The notes under the pieces: model-generated
Database searches by the model: none
The model's input: the letters and a program-made list of their open reading frames with translations, nothing else
What the model was told of the DNA's origin: nothing
Assembly: GCF_003390935.1 (NCBI RefSeq)
Contig: NZ_QNQZ01000007.1
Coordinates: 124,001-188,000 of the forward strand
Length of the DNA: 64,000 nt
Direction of reading: 5' to 3'
Origin: Lewinella sp. IMCC34191
Lineage (GTDB): Bacteria; Bacteroidota; Bacteroidia; Chitinophagales; Saprospiraceae
Shown: piece by piece, positions 35,926 to 44,230 of the stretch
Numbering within the stretch: position 1 is the stretch's first letter
How the letters are laid out: each line of letters opens with the position of its first letter
Made by a program: the position numbers and the translations under genes

Positions 35926-37374
35926 TTAATTGAGGGATAGCTCCTGACCGAGGTAAAATTGGATGACCTCCCGATTGAAAATAAGCTGGTACTTGGAACG
36001 GGTGAGTTCTACGCGCGCCTGTTCCAAACGATTGGCTGCGGTCGTAAGATCCAAACTGTTCGCCGCACCGGCCGAGTAACGGCGGTCGGTCGCGTCGTAA
36101 GCCTGCTGGGCGGCATTGAGGCTGACCTCCGCGGCGCGGTACGTTTGCCGGGCGGCACGTAAATCGCCCAGTGCGCGCTCTACATCAGAGCGCAGTTGAT
36201 TTTCCGCCTGTGATACCTCGATATCCGTGCCAATCCGCTGAACCTCGGCCCGCTGTACATTGATCCGGTTCCGGTTCTGGTTGTAGATGGGTATACTGAG
36301 GCTCATACCGATCCCCTGGCTGAAGTTTTGATCGAGCTGCGGGAAGTAACCGAGGTTCGGATAAACTACGCCCGTCTGGTTGAAGGAAGATATGGTGGTT
36401 TCCTCCCCGTTGATCAAGACCGGTACCGCGGGACCCTGTACAATCTCCGCATTCGAGTCATCAGGGTTAGCGAAATCCTTAGCGATACTGGAGTAATTGG
36501 TTGAGAGGTTGGCAAACAGTTGCAGGGTGGGCCGTAAGCCCGAACGGGCCACGTCGATCGCCAGATCGGCCGATGTCCGGCGCAGTTCGGCGGCGCGGAT
36601 GGAGGGCTGGGTCTGTCGGGCCGAATTCAGCACTTGCTGCAGATCGTAGTCCGCGAAGAGGTCCCCTTCCTCGAAGTCCTGGACGGGGTTGACAATACTG
36701 AAATCCTGATCGGGGTCCAGCTCGAGCAGAAGCTGTAAGTCCAGCAGCGCCAGCTGTACCTGGTTTTCCAATTCAACGACCGTCCGCTGGTTGGCCGCCT
36801 GCTGGGCTACGAGATCAAAGCGCTGCGCGGCCGCCAGACTACCGGCCCGGATCTGGGCATCGGTGTTTGCCAGCTGGGTATCGATAAGCTCCAATTGCAC
36901 GCGGGCATTGGTAAGCTGCTCCTGCGACAGCAAAATCGTCAGATAACTATTGGCTACCTGCAGGCCGATATTATTGGCGGTTACCGCGGCATCCGTCTGT
37001 GCGGCCTCCAGATCGATTTCCGATTGCCTCAGACTGTTGCGCAGCAGGCCGCCGTCGTAGATCGTTACGGCTCCCTGTAGCTGATAGCCCTGGGAGAAGA
37101 TATTCTGGGCCTCGAAGGTGTTGGTGGTCGGGTCGATACTCCGGCCAAGGAGGAGATTGACGCTGGTTCCGCCATTCAGACTGGGCAGGCGGTTATTCTT
37201 GCTCTGCTGTAGATCCAGGCGGGCTAATTCCGTCGAGTTGTCGAGCCGCCGAACCTGCAGGCTGTTTTCGCGGGCGTACGTAACGGCCTCCTCGAGGGTC
37301 CATTCCGTATCGTTCTGCGCGATCATCCAGGCCGGAGCCAATAGGGTGAGATATAAGTAGAGAGGCAACCGCAT
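35926..37374 (-). CDS. TolC-family outer-membrane efflux protein
   Basis: A 482-residue outer-membrane channel component. Signal peptide 1-19 (AWMIAQ). The two-fold repeat of the family is visible (EEAVTYARENSLQVRRLD at about 27-44 and LQQVLNSARQTQPSIRAAELRR at about 240). Long amphipathic helices rich in Gln/Ala (AAQRFDLVAQQAANQRTVVELENQVQLA) form the tunnel. It precedes the adaptor gene by 21 bases, and the two probably work together. A TAGTTTTG -7 box lies 22 bases before its start. Confidence 0.93.
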   Translation of the reverse strand: MRLPLYLYLTLLAPAWMIAQNDTEWTLEEAVTYARENSLQVRRLDNSTELARLDLQQSKNNRLPSLNGGTSVNLLLGRSIDPTTNTFEAQNIFSQGYQLQGAVTIYDGGLLRNSLRQSEIDLEAAQTDAAVTANNIGLQVANSYLTILLSQEQLTNARVQLELIDTQLANTDAQIRAGSLAAAQRFDLVAQQAANQRTVVELENQVQLALLDLQLLLELDPDQDFSIVNPVQDFEEGDLFADYDLQQVLNSARQTQPSIRAAELRRTSADLAIDVARSGLRPTLQLFANLSTNYSSIAKDFANPDDSNAEIVQGPAVPVLINGEETTISSFNQTGVVYPNLGYFPQLDQNFSQGIGMSLSIPIYNQNRNRINVQRAEVQRIGTDIEVSQAENQLRSDVERALGDLRAARQTYRAAEVSLNAAQQAYDATDRRYSAGAANSLDLTTAANRLEQARVELTRSKYQLIFNREVIQFYLGQELSLN

Positions 37375-37396
37375 TCTGCTGATGTTGTTAGGCCAG

Positions 37397-37404
37397 CAAA
37401 ACTA
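37397..37404 (-). promoter_or_regulatory. -7 box for the TolC-adaptor pair
   Basis: Minus strand reads TAGTTTTG, an exact TAnnTTTG match, ending 22 bases before the TolC start codon. No -33 element at standard spacing. Confidence 0.45.
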
Positions 37405-37476
37405 AAGCTCTCGACGCGGGAAGAAAATTTAATCTATAAACGGCGTCCGAAACTAGACCGGCGGACGAAAAGCAGC

Positions 37477-38835
37477 CTACAGGCTACTATTGATCACCGT
37501 AGTGCCCACCAGCCGGTCGTACCGGCCTCCCAGGGGGCGATAGTAGATCAGGCCGATGTAATCGTTCTCGGTGACCGAGTAGCTATCCTCCGTCTCGGCG
37601 TAGCCAGCGCGGCTTCCGTCGGGTACGTCCACGTCGGTAACGTAATAATAATTGTAGAAGCCCTGCTTGACCAGAAAGCGACCTACGTACGCACTAATGC
37701 CCGGGTTCCATACCATCCGGTAGGGCGGCTTCTTCTGCCATTCGGTCATGGCTCCGAATACGTACACCTCGTCTTCGAGCGGTAGTCCGGTCTGTGTTTT
37801 AAGGATCGGCGTGATTTCTACGTATTCGCCGGTGTACTCCAGGTCCAGGCGCTGGAAGGACTGCTGGAGTTCTTCATCGGCGATGTTCAAAACCGGGCGA
37901 TCACTGCGGAAATTCACGAAGTCGCCATTGAGGTCGAAGTACTGTGAATAGGCCGTCTCCCCCCGCGTGAGTTCCGGTGCCAGGAGCATGGCATAGCGGT
38001 CGCCCTCGTTGGTAATGCTGCGCACGTCCGTACGGGGTGCCTGTACCGACCGAATATCCAGATTACGAAACTCGTTGCCCCCACGAAAAACGATGCGGTC
38101 CTGATAGTTGAACTGGACGACTTCGCGGCCGAGCAGATTAGGTTCCACCTGGGTGACGGCATTATCCCAGCGGCCGTTTTGCAGGATGGTGGCGGTCAAT
38201 TCCTGCAGGGGTGCCCTTGGCTGTAATTGCTTGGTGTTGGCTACCAACTGCACTTCCTGGTGGCTGTGGATCTTGTCGACGATGGCCGGCCGCGTGACTT
38301 GCCCCGTTATGCCGGCGATGTTCTCCGAGACCAGGAACCGACGGGTAATGACCGGCCGGTTATCCTGTTGGGTATCATAGACAACCAACAAGTAGTTGCC
38401 ACTTTTCTCCAGGCGCATATTCGAATTGGGAAAGACCAGCTCGTAGTGCGTGTACGGCATAAGCGTGCGCAGGCTGAAGTCGTATTCCTGGATGTAATCG
38501 TTACCGAAGCCGCTGTTGTATTCCATTTGGCCCAGGTTGGAGGGCGTCCAGTCCTGGTTGCAGTGGATAAAACTGTAGGAGTAGCGGGTGAGGTCCTGGT
38601 TCAGATCGTCAAAGCTCAGGCGCAGCCGGGCGCCGCCGTTCAGCTCGATGATGGGGTAGGAGTGGGGGAAACCGTCGATACGCAGCTTGACCGTATGGAT
38701 GTTATCGACGTAGGTATAGTCGAAGTACCGCAGGTCATCGTCCTGTGCGGAGACTGCCAGCGTCAGGTGCAGCAGCAGAAATAGGGCGGCGGAGCGCAGG
38801 TAAAAAGCAGATCCGGGAAACGGCCAACGACTCAT
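37477..38835 (-). CDS. Type IX secretion system plug protein (DUF5103)
   Basis: A 452-residue periplasmic or outer-membrane protein of the DUF5103 family, which includes the Plug that closes the empty SprA translocon of the Bacteroidota type IX system. Signal peptide 1-30 (LAVSAQ). Family landmarks: YVDNIHTVKLRIDGFP, YSYSFIHCNQDWTPSNLGQMEY, YTHYELVFPNSNMRLEKSGNYLLVVY and the C-terminal FYNYYYVTDVDVPDG. The signal peptide coding region contains an exact 17-mer copy (38786-38802). Its ATG overlaps the preceding glycosylase stop by four bases. Confidence 0.9.
   Translation of the reverse strand: MSRWPFPGSAFYLRSAALFLLLHLTLAVSAQDDDLRYFDYTYVDNIHTVKLRIDGFPHSYPIIELNGGARLRLSFDDLNQDLTRYSYSFIHCNQDWTPSNLGQMEYNSGFGNDYIQEYDFSLRTLMPYTHYELVFPNSNMRLEKSGNYLLVVYDTQQDNRPVITRRFLVSENIAGITGQVTRPAIVDKIHSHQEVQLVANTKQLQPRAPLQELTATILQNGRWDNAVTQVEPNLLGREVVQFNYQDRIVFRGGNEFRNLDIRSVQAPRTDVRSITNEGDRYAMLLAPELTRGETAYSQYFDLNGDFVNFRSDRPVLNIADEELQQSFQRLDLEYTGEYVEITPILKTQTGLPLEDEVYVFGAMTEWQKKPPYRMVWNPGISAYVGRFLVKQGFYNYYYVTDVDVPDGSRAGYAETEDSYSVTENDYIGLIYYRPLGGRYDRLVGTTVINSSL
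38786..38802 (+). repeat. Dispersed 17-mer, exact copy 3 (signal-peptide coding region of the T9SS plug)
   Basis: GCGGCGGAGCGCAGGTA on the plus strand; the minus-strand gene reads it as YLRSAA. It is followed by AAAAGC. Confidence 0.85.
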
Positions 38836-39467
38836 TTAAAGACATTCAGTTTACTGACGTAAGGAGTGCCCAGGCGGTAAAAGCGCCAGGGGCGGGCGGC
38901 CCATTCCGCACCGGCTCCGTCGATTCCGATTCGGGGGGTAGTTGCGATCTCTTCCTCCGGTACGCGATCCGGTCCCCACGCCAATTGCACGGGAGCGGAG
39001 GGGTCCAGCAGGTCGAGGGCGTTATGAGCGCGCGTTATCCCGAGAGCTTTCGACACAACGCCGGGTCCCCGGCTTAGTTGCGGCTTTAAGTTTTCCATAT
39101 GACGCCGTTGTAACATAGCTTCTAGACCTTGGCGGGGAGACACGGCGCGAATCAGGACCGCATGCGGTGTTTCGGCCGGTCCGGTTATCACGTTAAAGAG
39201 CTCGTGAATTCCGTAGCAGAGGTATACATAGCTCGTCCCCGCCCGGGCGTAGAAGGGCTCGGTCCGCCGGGTACGCCGTCCCCCGTGCGCGTGACTTGCC
39301 CGGTCATCGGGTGCCCAGTAGGCCTCCGTTTCGGTGATCAGCCCACTCGTCAACACCCCGTCTATGCGGGTGATCAGTTCCATGCCGATCATATTCCGGG
39401 CGATGGTCACCGGATTCTCTCCGTTCAGGAATTGGCTTATTTCCTGCGCTCCGTCGCCCAGATGCAT
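38832..39467 (-). CDS. 3-methyladenine DNA glycosylase (MPG/AAG family)
   Basis: Removes alkylated purines from DNA in base-excision repair. The 211-residue protein matches the single-domain AAG fold: GLITETEAYWAPDDRASHAHGGRRTRRTEPFYARAGTSYVYLCYGIHELFNVITG contains the catalytic Glu (TETEAY) and the intercalating Tyr region (YVYLCYGIHELFNV), and LSRGPGVVSKALGI is a late family segment. It lies between fadD (39 bases upstream) and the T9SS plug gene (4-base overlap). Confidence 0.92.
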   Translation of the reverse strand: MHLGDGAQEISQFLNGENPVTIARNMIGMELITRIDGVLTSGLITETEAYWAPDDRASHAHGGRRTRRTEPFYARAGTSYVYLCYGIHELFNVITGPAETPHAVLIRAVSPRQGLEAMLQRRHMENLKPQLSRGPGVVSKALGITRAHNALDLLDPSAPVQLAWGPDRVPEEEIATTPRIGIDGAGAEWAARPWRFYRLGTPYVSKLNVFK

Positions 39468-39506
39468 GCTAATGATTTACAGCGGTACGGCCCACTACCA
39501 GACTAC

Positions 39507-41177
39507 TCAACTCTCCCGCAACTCCCGGCGAAGGATCTTGCCCACGTTACTCTTCGGCAGATCATCCCGGAAAGCGACTTCCTTGGGTACTTTATAGCCG
39601 GTAAGCTCTTTGCGGCAGAAAGCGATCAGTTCATCTTCGGTGAGGGATTTGTCCTTCTTTACCACGAAGATTTTTACCACTTCCCCCGACCGTTCGCTGG
39701 GGATACCGACGGCGGCGCACTCCAGAACTTTGGGATGCGCGGCGATCACGTCTTCGACCTCGTTCGGATAGACGTTAAAACCGGACACGAGGATCATGTC
39801 CTTCTTGCGGTCGACGATGCGGAAGAAGCCATCTTCGGACATCATACCGATATCGCCGGTGCTGAGCCAGCCGTCGCGGAGCACCTTGGCCGTATCCTCG
39901 GGGCGGTTCAGATACCCCTTCATGACCTGCGGACCCTTGATTTGGATTTCGCCGCGTTCCTCGGAGGTCGCAACCCGGCTTTCTTCCTCGTTCCAGACGC
40001 GCATAATGGTGTTCGGCAGGGGTACGCCGATCGTACCGAGGCGAAGCGTCTCGTTTGGCGGGTTACAGCTCGCTACGGGGCTGGTTTCCGTGAGGCCGTA
40101 GCCTTCGGTCAGGGGCACGCCGGTGACTTTTTGCCACCGTTCGGCCACTACCCGCTGAACGGCCATACCGCCGCCGACCGCCATACGGAGGTGGCGGAAA
40201 TCCAGTGCGGTAAAATCATCGTCGTTGAGTAGCCCGTTGAAGAGGGTATTCACACCGGTGGTGCCGGCGATCTTGTTATCCTTGAACGCCTTTACGATGG
40301 TGCTCAGGTCCCGTGGATTGACGATCAACACGTTGCAAATTCCGTGGGAGAAAATCGCTACGGAGTTGACGGTGAAGGCGAAAATATGGTAAAGGGGCAG
40401 GGGGCACAGCATTCGCTGATCGCTGCCTTCGTCCATTTTTAGCGTCAACCAGGCTTTGACCTGCAGGGCGTTGGCCACCAGGTTGGCATTGGTCAGCATA
40501 GCTCCTTTCGAGACGCCCGTGGTGCCGCCCGTGTACTGCAGGGCGATGGTGTCTTCCGGACGGCCCTCGAACTTAGGCAGGGGGTGCTTCTTCCCCTCGT
40601 CGAGCGCGGTCTGGAAACTGACCGCGGAGGGCAGGTTGAAGGTGGGAACCATCTTCTTGACGTTGCGCACGACAAAGTTGGTCAGGCCGCCCTTGATCCA
40701 CCCCAGCATGCCGCCGATCGTGGTGAGGATGACCGTATTGATCTGGGTTTCTCCGATGACCTGTTCCAGGTTGGAGGCGAAATTCTCGGCGATAACGATG
40801 CCCTTGCAGCCACTGTCCGTAAACTGGTGCTTCATTTCCCGGGGCGTGTAGAGCGGATTGGTATTCACGATCACCAGCCCGGCCTTGAGCAGGGCGTGCA
40901 GCGTGATGGGATACTGTAACATGTTGGGCATCATGACCGCGACCTTATCTCCGGGCTGCAGGCCGCGGTAGTGCAGGTAGGCCCCCAGCGCGGTGCTGAG
41001 TTTATCCAGTTCGGCGTAGCTGATATCCTTGCCCATGCAATTGAAGGCGGGCCGGTTGGCGAACTGTTTGGTGGTATCGGCTAGGAGGTCTTTGAGGGTA
41101 GCGTGCGTCTCGACGTCCACGTTTGCCGGAATGCCGGCGGGATACTGGGCGAGCCAGGGACGCTGGTCGGTAGTCAT
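39507..41177 (-). CDS. fadD: Long-chain acyl-CoA synthetase
   Basis: Activates fatty acids to acyl-CoA with ATP. The 556-residue protein has the AMP-binding loop YTGGTTGVSKGAM, the motif EGYGLTETSP, GWLSTGDIGMMSEDGFF with the adenylation Asp, and the C-terminal DLPKSNVGKILRREL with the catalytic Lys. I start at 41177 (MTTDQRPWLAQYPAG). It heads the minus-strand run of five genes and is divergent from the small gene at 41379. Confidence 0.94.
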   Translation of the reverse strand: MTTDQRPWLAQYPAGIPANVDVETHATLKDLLADTTKQFANRPAFNCMGKDISYAELDKLSTALGAYLHYRGLQPGDKVAVMMPNMLQYPITLHALLKAGLVIVNTNPLYTPREMKHQFTDSGCKGIVIAENFASNLEQVIGETQINTVILTTIGGMLGWIKGGLTNFVVRNVKKMVPTFNLPSAVSFQTALDEGKKHPLPKFEGRPEDTIALQYTGGTTGVSKGAMLTNANLVANALQVKAWLTLKMDEGSDQRMLCPLPLYHIFAFTVNSVAIFSHGICNVLIVNPRDLSTIVKAFKDNKIAGTTGVNTLFNGLLNDDDFTALDFRHLRMAVGGGMAVQRVVAERWQKVTGVPLTEGYGLTETSPVASCNPPNETLRLGTIGVPLPNTIMRVWNEEESRVATSEERGEIQIKGPQVMKGYLNRPEDTAKVLRDGWLSTGDIGMMSEDGFFRIVDRKKDMILVSGFNVYPNEVEDVIAAHPKVLECAAVGIPSERSGEVVKIFVVKKDKSLTEDELIAFCRKELTGYKVPKEVAFRDDLPKSNVGKILRRELRES

Positions 41178-41378
41178 GATCTTCTGGTTTAAGCAAGGGT
41201 GGGTAAAGTACAACACGGTGGCCGGAATTTCCCAAAGCATCAACCGCAATAGTCCTCAAGACGTTCTCATAGGAACACTTGCGAACAACGCCGATTCTAC
41301 CCCTGCCGCTCCGGCGGGTCTGGATAATTTTACGGATATTCGCTTTACAATTTACCAGCTTAAATCTTCCCACCCACA

Positions 41379-41768
41379 ATGGAAAACGGAATCCTCACCG
41401 ACGCTCAGCAGAAAGATGCCGAGTTGATCCAGACCTTGCTTGACAAGATCGTAACCAAGAAAGGCTTCGATAATATTAAGGCTAACGCGGAAGGGTACGA
41501 AACCCCCGCCAAGATTCGCCGCAGCAAGGACTCCGAAGAATACTTCATCCCCGACGTCACCGGTGAGGTCAACGGTCGCAAAAGCTACTTCGAACTAGGT
41601 CTGAAGTCCGACGACGTACGCGAAGTCGTTACCAAATGGCGCCTGCTCAGCTCGCTGGCCGCTTACAAGCACGGCAAGTTGTACCTGGCCGTCCCCCGCG
41701 GACACATGGCCTTCACCAACCGCATCCTCGCGGATTATCCCATCCAGGCCGAAGTCGTCAAGATTTAG
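41379..41768 (+). CDS. Small conserved protein with PD-(D/E)xK-like segment
   Basis: A 129-residue cytoplasmic protein. Its centre reads FIPDVTGEVNGRKSYFELGLK, where PD, an acidic residue about 13 positions later and ExGxK resemble the restriction-endonuclease-like core. The next part, WRLLSSLAAYKHGKLYLAVPRGH, would fit the following helix and strand. I do not recognise the family, so nuclease activity is not claimed. No partner gene is close; fadD is divergent. A strong terminator follows 26 bases after the stop. Confidence 0.7.
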   Translation: MENGILTDAQQKDAELIQTLLDKIVTKKGFDNIKANAEGYETPAKIRRSKDSEEYFIPDVTGEVNGRKSYFELGLKSDDVREVVTKWRLLSSLAAYKHGKLYLAVPRGHMAFTNRILADYPIQAEVVKI

Positions 41769-41793
41769 ACCAGAGGGTAAAGGGGCTACCGAG

Positions 41794-41838
41794 AAAAGGG
41801 GTTAAGGATCGCAAGTCCTTAACCCCTTTTTCTTTCTT
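41794..41838 (+). terminator. Strong intrinsic terminator after the small conserved gene
   Basis: A 15-bp perfect stem, AAAAGGGGTTAAGGA with TCCTTAACCCCTTTT (41794-41808 and 41816-41830), loop TCGCAAG, followed by a T-rich tract. Confidence 0.85.
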
Positions 41839-41856
41839 AGAAAGGATTAAGGGCTG

Positions 41857-41899
41857 AAGGGGTAAGGGGGCTATGGTGAGCGACCGGCCTTTACCCCTT
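41857..41899 (-). terminator. Possible terminator of the acyl-CoA dehydrogenase gene
   Basis: AAGGGGTAA (41857-41865) pairs with TTACCCCTT (41891-41899), extendable to 12 bp with a wobble pair. On the minus strand it is followed by a moderately T-rich stretch (cttaatccttt). Confidence 0.4.
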
Positions 41900-41927
41900 T
41901 CTACCTTTTCCCATAACCCCTTGGCCA

Positions 41928-43727
41928 CTATAGCGCCCAGAGATTAGCCTCAATCAGCACATCCGCGACGCGGCGGCGAAGGGCCTTCACGTTCTGCGGG
42001 GGGTACTTCGTGAATCGCTTGATGCCCATCGTGAAGGTGCGTAGCAGGTCGCCTTCGACGAAGCTGGCTACGGCGTCGGTTGCGTTCTTCGCCATCCGCG
42101 CGGTGGCGTCGTGGAAGTAGGTGCGCAGGATGGCGTCGTAGACGGCGATGTCGTGCTTGCCGAGACCGTCCGCGCGCATTTTGCGGACCCGCATCAGGGT
42201 GCTCTCGGCCTGCAGGAGATCACCGAGCATGTCGGCGACGTTCATCAGGATCTCCTGCTCTCCCTTCAGGTTGATCTTGCCGTCCATTTGCTCCTTGGCG
42301 GCGGCTCCGGCGACCATGAGAATAAGCTTCTTAAAGTCGGCGACGGATTTGATCTCTTCCCCGTACTCTCCTTCGGGGCGTTCCAGCGAAGGCATACCGC
42401 TCAGCTCCTTCTGGACCGCCCAGGCGGGGCCGACGATGTCGAGGGCGCCCTTCATGGCCCGACGGAGCAACATATCGACGCTGAGCAGACGGTTGATCTC
42501 GTTGGTGCCTTCGTAAATGCGGTTGATGCGGCTGTCGCGGTACATCCGTGGGGCAAGGGTTTCCTCGCTGTAGCCCATGCCCCCGTGTATCTGCACTACC
42601 TCGTCTACGGTATAGTCGAGGGTTTCGGAGCCCAGGAATTTCAGCAGGGCGCACTCGATGGCGTATTCTTCCGCGCTCAGGAGCTTAGCCTGGGAGAAGG
42701 ATTTTCCTTCTTCCTTCAGTTGGGTATTCATGTCCTGGATCTGCTGGCTGACCCGGTAGAGAGCGCTTTCGCCGGCGAAGATGCGGATGGCCGCCTCCCC
42801 GATCTTGTACTTGATGGCTCCGAAGTTGGCGATGGGCTGCTTGAACTGGATGCGCTCGTTGGCGTACTGGATGCCGACTTGCAGCGCCCGCTTGGCACCA
42901 CCCACGCTGAGGGCGTGCAGCTTAAAACGACCGACGTTCAGGACATTGAAGGCGATAAGGTGACCCTTACCAATTTCGCCGAGGCTATTTTCGGCGGGTA
43001 CGCGTACGTCCTCGAAGAAGACCTGGCGCGTGGAACTGCCCTTAATGCCCAGTTTGTCTTCTTCCGCACCCAGGGTAAGCCCGTCGAGATTTCGGGGTAC
43101 AATGAAGCCGGTGAATTTGTCTCCGTCGACCTGCGCGAATACGATGAAGATATCCGCAAAGCCCGCGTTGGAGATCCACATCTTCTGGCCGTTGAGCACG
43201 TAGGCATCGCCGTCCAGCGTAGCGGAGGTCTTGGCCCCCATGGCGTCGGAACCGGAGCCTGGCTCGGTGAGGCAGTAGGCGGCTTTGAGCTCGCCGTTGA
43301 TCAGGCGGGGCAGGTATTTTTCTTTTTGTTCTTCGGTGCCGAAGTAGAGGATAGGGAGCATACCAATGCCGGTGTGCGCCGCATAGGAGACGGTAAAGGA
43401 TCCCGAACTGCCGCCCATGACATCACAAATCAGGGTGTTGGTATTCGTGTCCATCTCCAGTCCACCGTAAGCTTCGGGCATGTGGCTGCCGAGTAGTCCG
43501 AGTTCGGCCATCTTTTCCAGCAGGCGGGGAGCGATGTTGTCTTCCTGCTTTTCGATCTTGTCGAGATTGGTCCGGATTTCCTGTTCGATGAAGTCGTCGA
43601 CCATCTGCTTCACCATCTGTTGCTCTTCGGTAAACTCCTCGGGCATGAAGGTGGTCCGATAGTCGGCGTCGGCGATGAGAAATTCTCCGCCTTTCAGGAC
43701 TTTGTGTTCGGTGAGCGTACTGGACAT
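41928..43727 (-). CDS. Acyl-CoA dehydrogenase (large, about 600 residues)
   Basis: A flavin enzyme that introduces the alpha,beta double bond in acyl-CoA (beta-oxidation). The 599-residue length with a C-terminal extra helical domain is typical of the Bacteroidota form. Segments: YCLTEPGSGSDAMGAKTSA, YVLNGQKMWISNAGFADIFIV, EDKLGIKGSSTRQVFFEDVRVP, QIHGGMGYSEETLAPRMYRDSRINRIYEGTNEI with the catalytic Glu region. Two 14-bp dyads of the form AGCGAAnnTTCGCT lie upstream, 21 and 86 bases before the ATG, and look like a regulator binding pair. Confidence 0.94.
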   Translation of the reverse strand: MSSTLTEHKVLKGGEFLIADADYRTTFMPEEFTEEQQMVKQMVDDFIEQEIRTNLDKIEKQEDNIAPRLLEKMAELGLLGSHMPEAYGGLEMDTNTNTLICDVMGGSSGSFTVSYAAHTGIGMLPILYFGTEEQKEKYLPRLINGELKAAYCLTEPGSGSDAMGAKTSATLDGDAYVLNGQKMWISNAGFADIFIVFAQVDGDKFTGFIVPRNLDGLTLGAEEDKLGIKGSSTRQVFFEDVRVPAENSLGEIGKGHLIAFNVLNVGRFKLHALSVGGAKRALQVGIQYANERIQFKQPIANFGAIKYKIGEAAIRIFAGESALYRVSQQIQDMNTQLKEEGKSFSQAKLLSAEEYAIECALLKFLGSETLDYTVDEVVQIHGGMGYSEETLAPRMYRDSRINRIYEGTNEINRLLSVDMLLRRAMKGALDIVGPAWAVQKELSGMPSLERPEGEYGEEIKSVADFKKLILMVAGAAAKEQMDGKINLKGEQEILMNVADMLGDLLQAESTLMRVRKMRADGLGKHDIAVYDAILRTYFHDATARMAKNATDAVASFVEGDLLRTFTMGIKRFTKYPPQNVKALRRRVADVLIEANLWAL

Positions 43728-43747
43728 GATCGTTGCAATTTGGGGTT

Positions 43748-43826
43748 AGCGAAAATTCGCTGTGAAGTTACGGTCCTATAACGGACCTGTCAAGGGATGG
43801 GTTGCTCTTTTGAGCGAATTTTCGCT
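43748..43826. promoter_or_regulatory. Paired operator-like dyads before the acyl-CoA dehydrogenase gene
   Basis: AGCGAAAATTCGCT at 43748-43761 and its reverse complement AGCGAATTTTCGCT at 43813-43826, centres 65 bases apart. Both are perfect in the outer six bases per arm. They lie between the acyl-CoA dehydrogenase start (43727) and the frameshifted membrane gene. A fatty-acid-responsive regulator is plausible but not shown. Confidence 0.6.
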
Positions 43827-43881
43827 TTCGGGAGGAGTGTGATGGATATTCCCAAGCTGTAGACAAGATCATCGGCTGTGC

Positions 43882-44153
43882 TTACCCGCGATCGAATCGG
43901 AGAAACATGCTAACCGCCCTAATCACTTCCAGGATTCCGCTCGCCAGCGCCGGGAGGTAGAATGCAGCGGGCCACAAAAAGCTAAGCATACCCGAGGCCA
44001 ATAGAATAACCTCCAGAATCCAGTAGACCCGCTTGACGTCGACCACCAACCCCCTATACCCGCCGTGAACCCGACCAGACCGGAGATCAACACGCCGGAC
44101 GCGCCGCCGTAGTTAGCCTTGTAAATGTCGGTTTGTGCATCCGATATACGCAT
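43882..44153 (-). pseudogene. Frameshifted small membrane-protein gene
   Basis: From the ATG at 44153 the frame reads MRISDAQTDIYKANYGGASGVL... with one hydrophobic segment and then degenerates into a Trp/Ser-rich tail. The other frame continues, from the five-C run (plus strand 44050-44054), as GLVVDVKRVYWILEV..., then hydrophobic stretches LLASGMLSFLWPAAFY, and ends FDRG with TAA at 43882. One extra base in the run would join them to an intact three-helix protein of about 90 residues. It is either a real frameshift or a base-calling error. The family is not recognised. Confidence 0.6.
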
Positions 44154-44230
44154 GGGTATTCGGGGTATCGGAACAAGGAGGGAATACTGCTACTAAGATG
44201 CCGTTCGCCGTTCCTCCACCAACATCATAT

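Noticed and set aside
42111-43496. A 461-codon plus-strand ORF opposite the acyl-CoA dehydrogenase gene
   Set aside because: Shadow of a well-supported gene in GC-rich DNA; low-complexity Val/Gly/Asp product.
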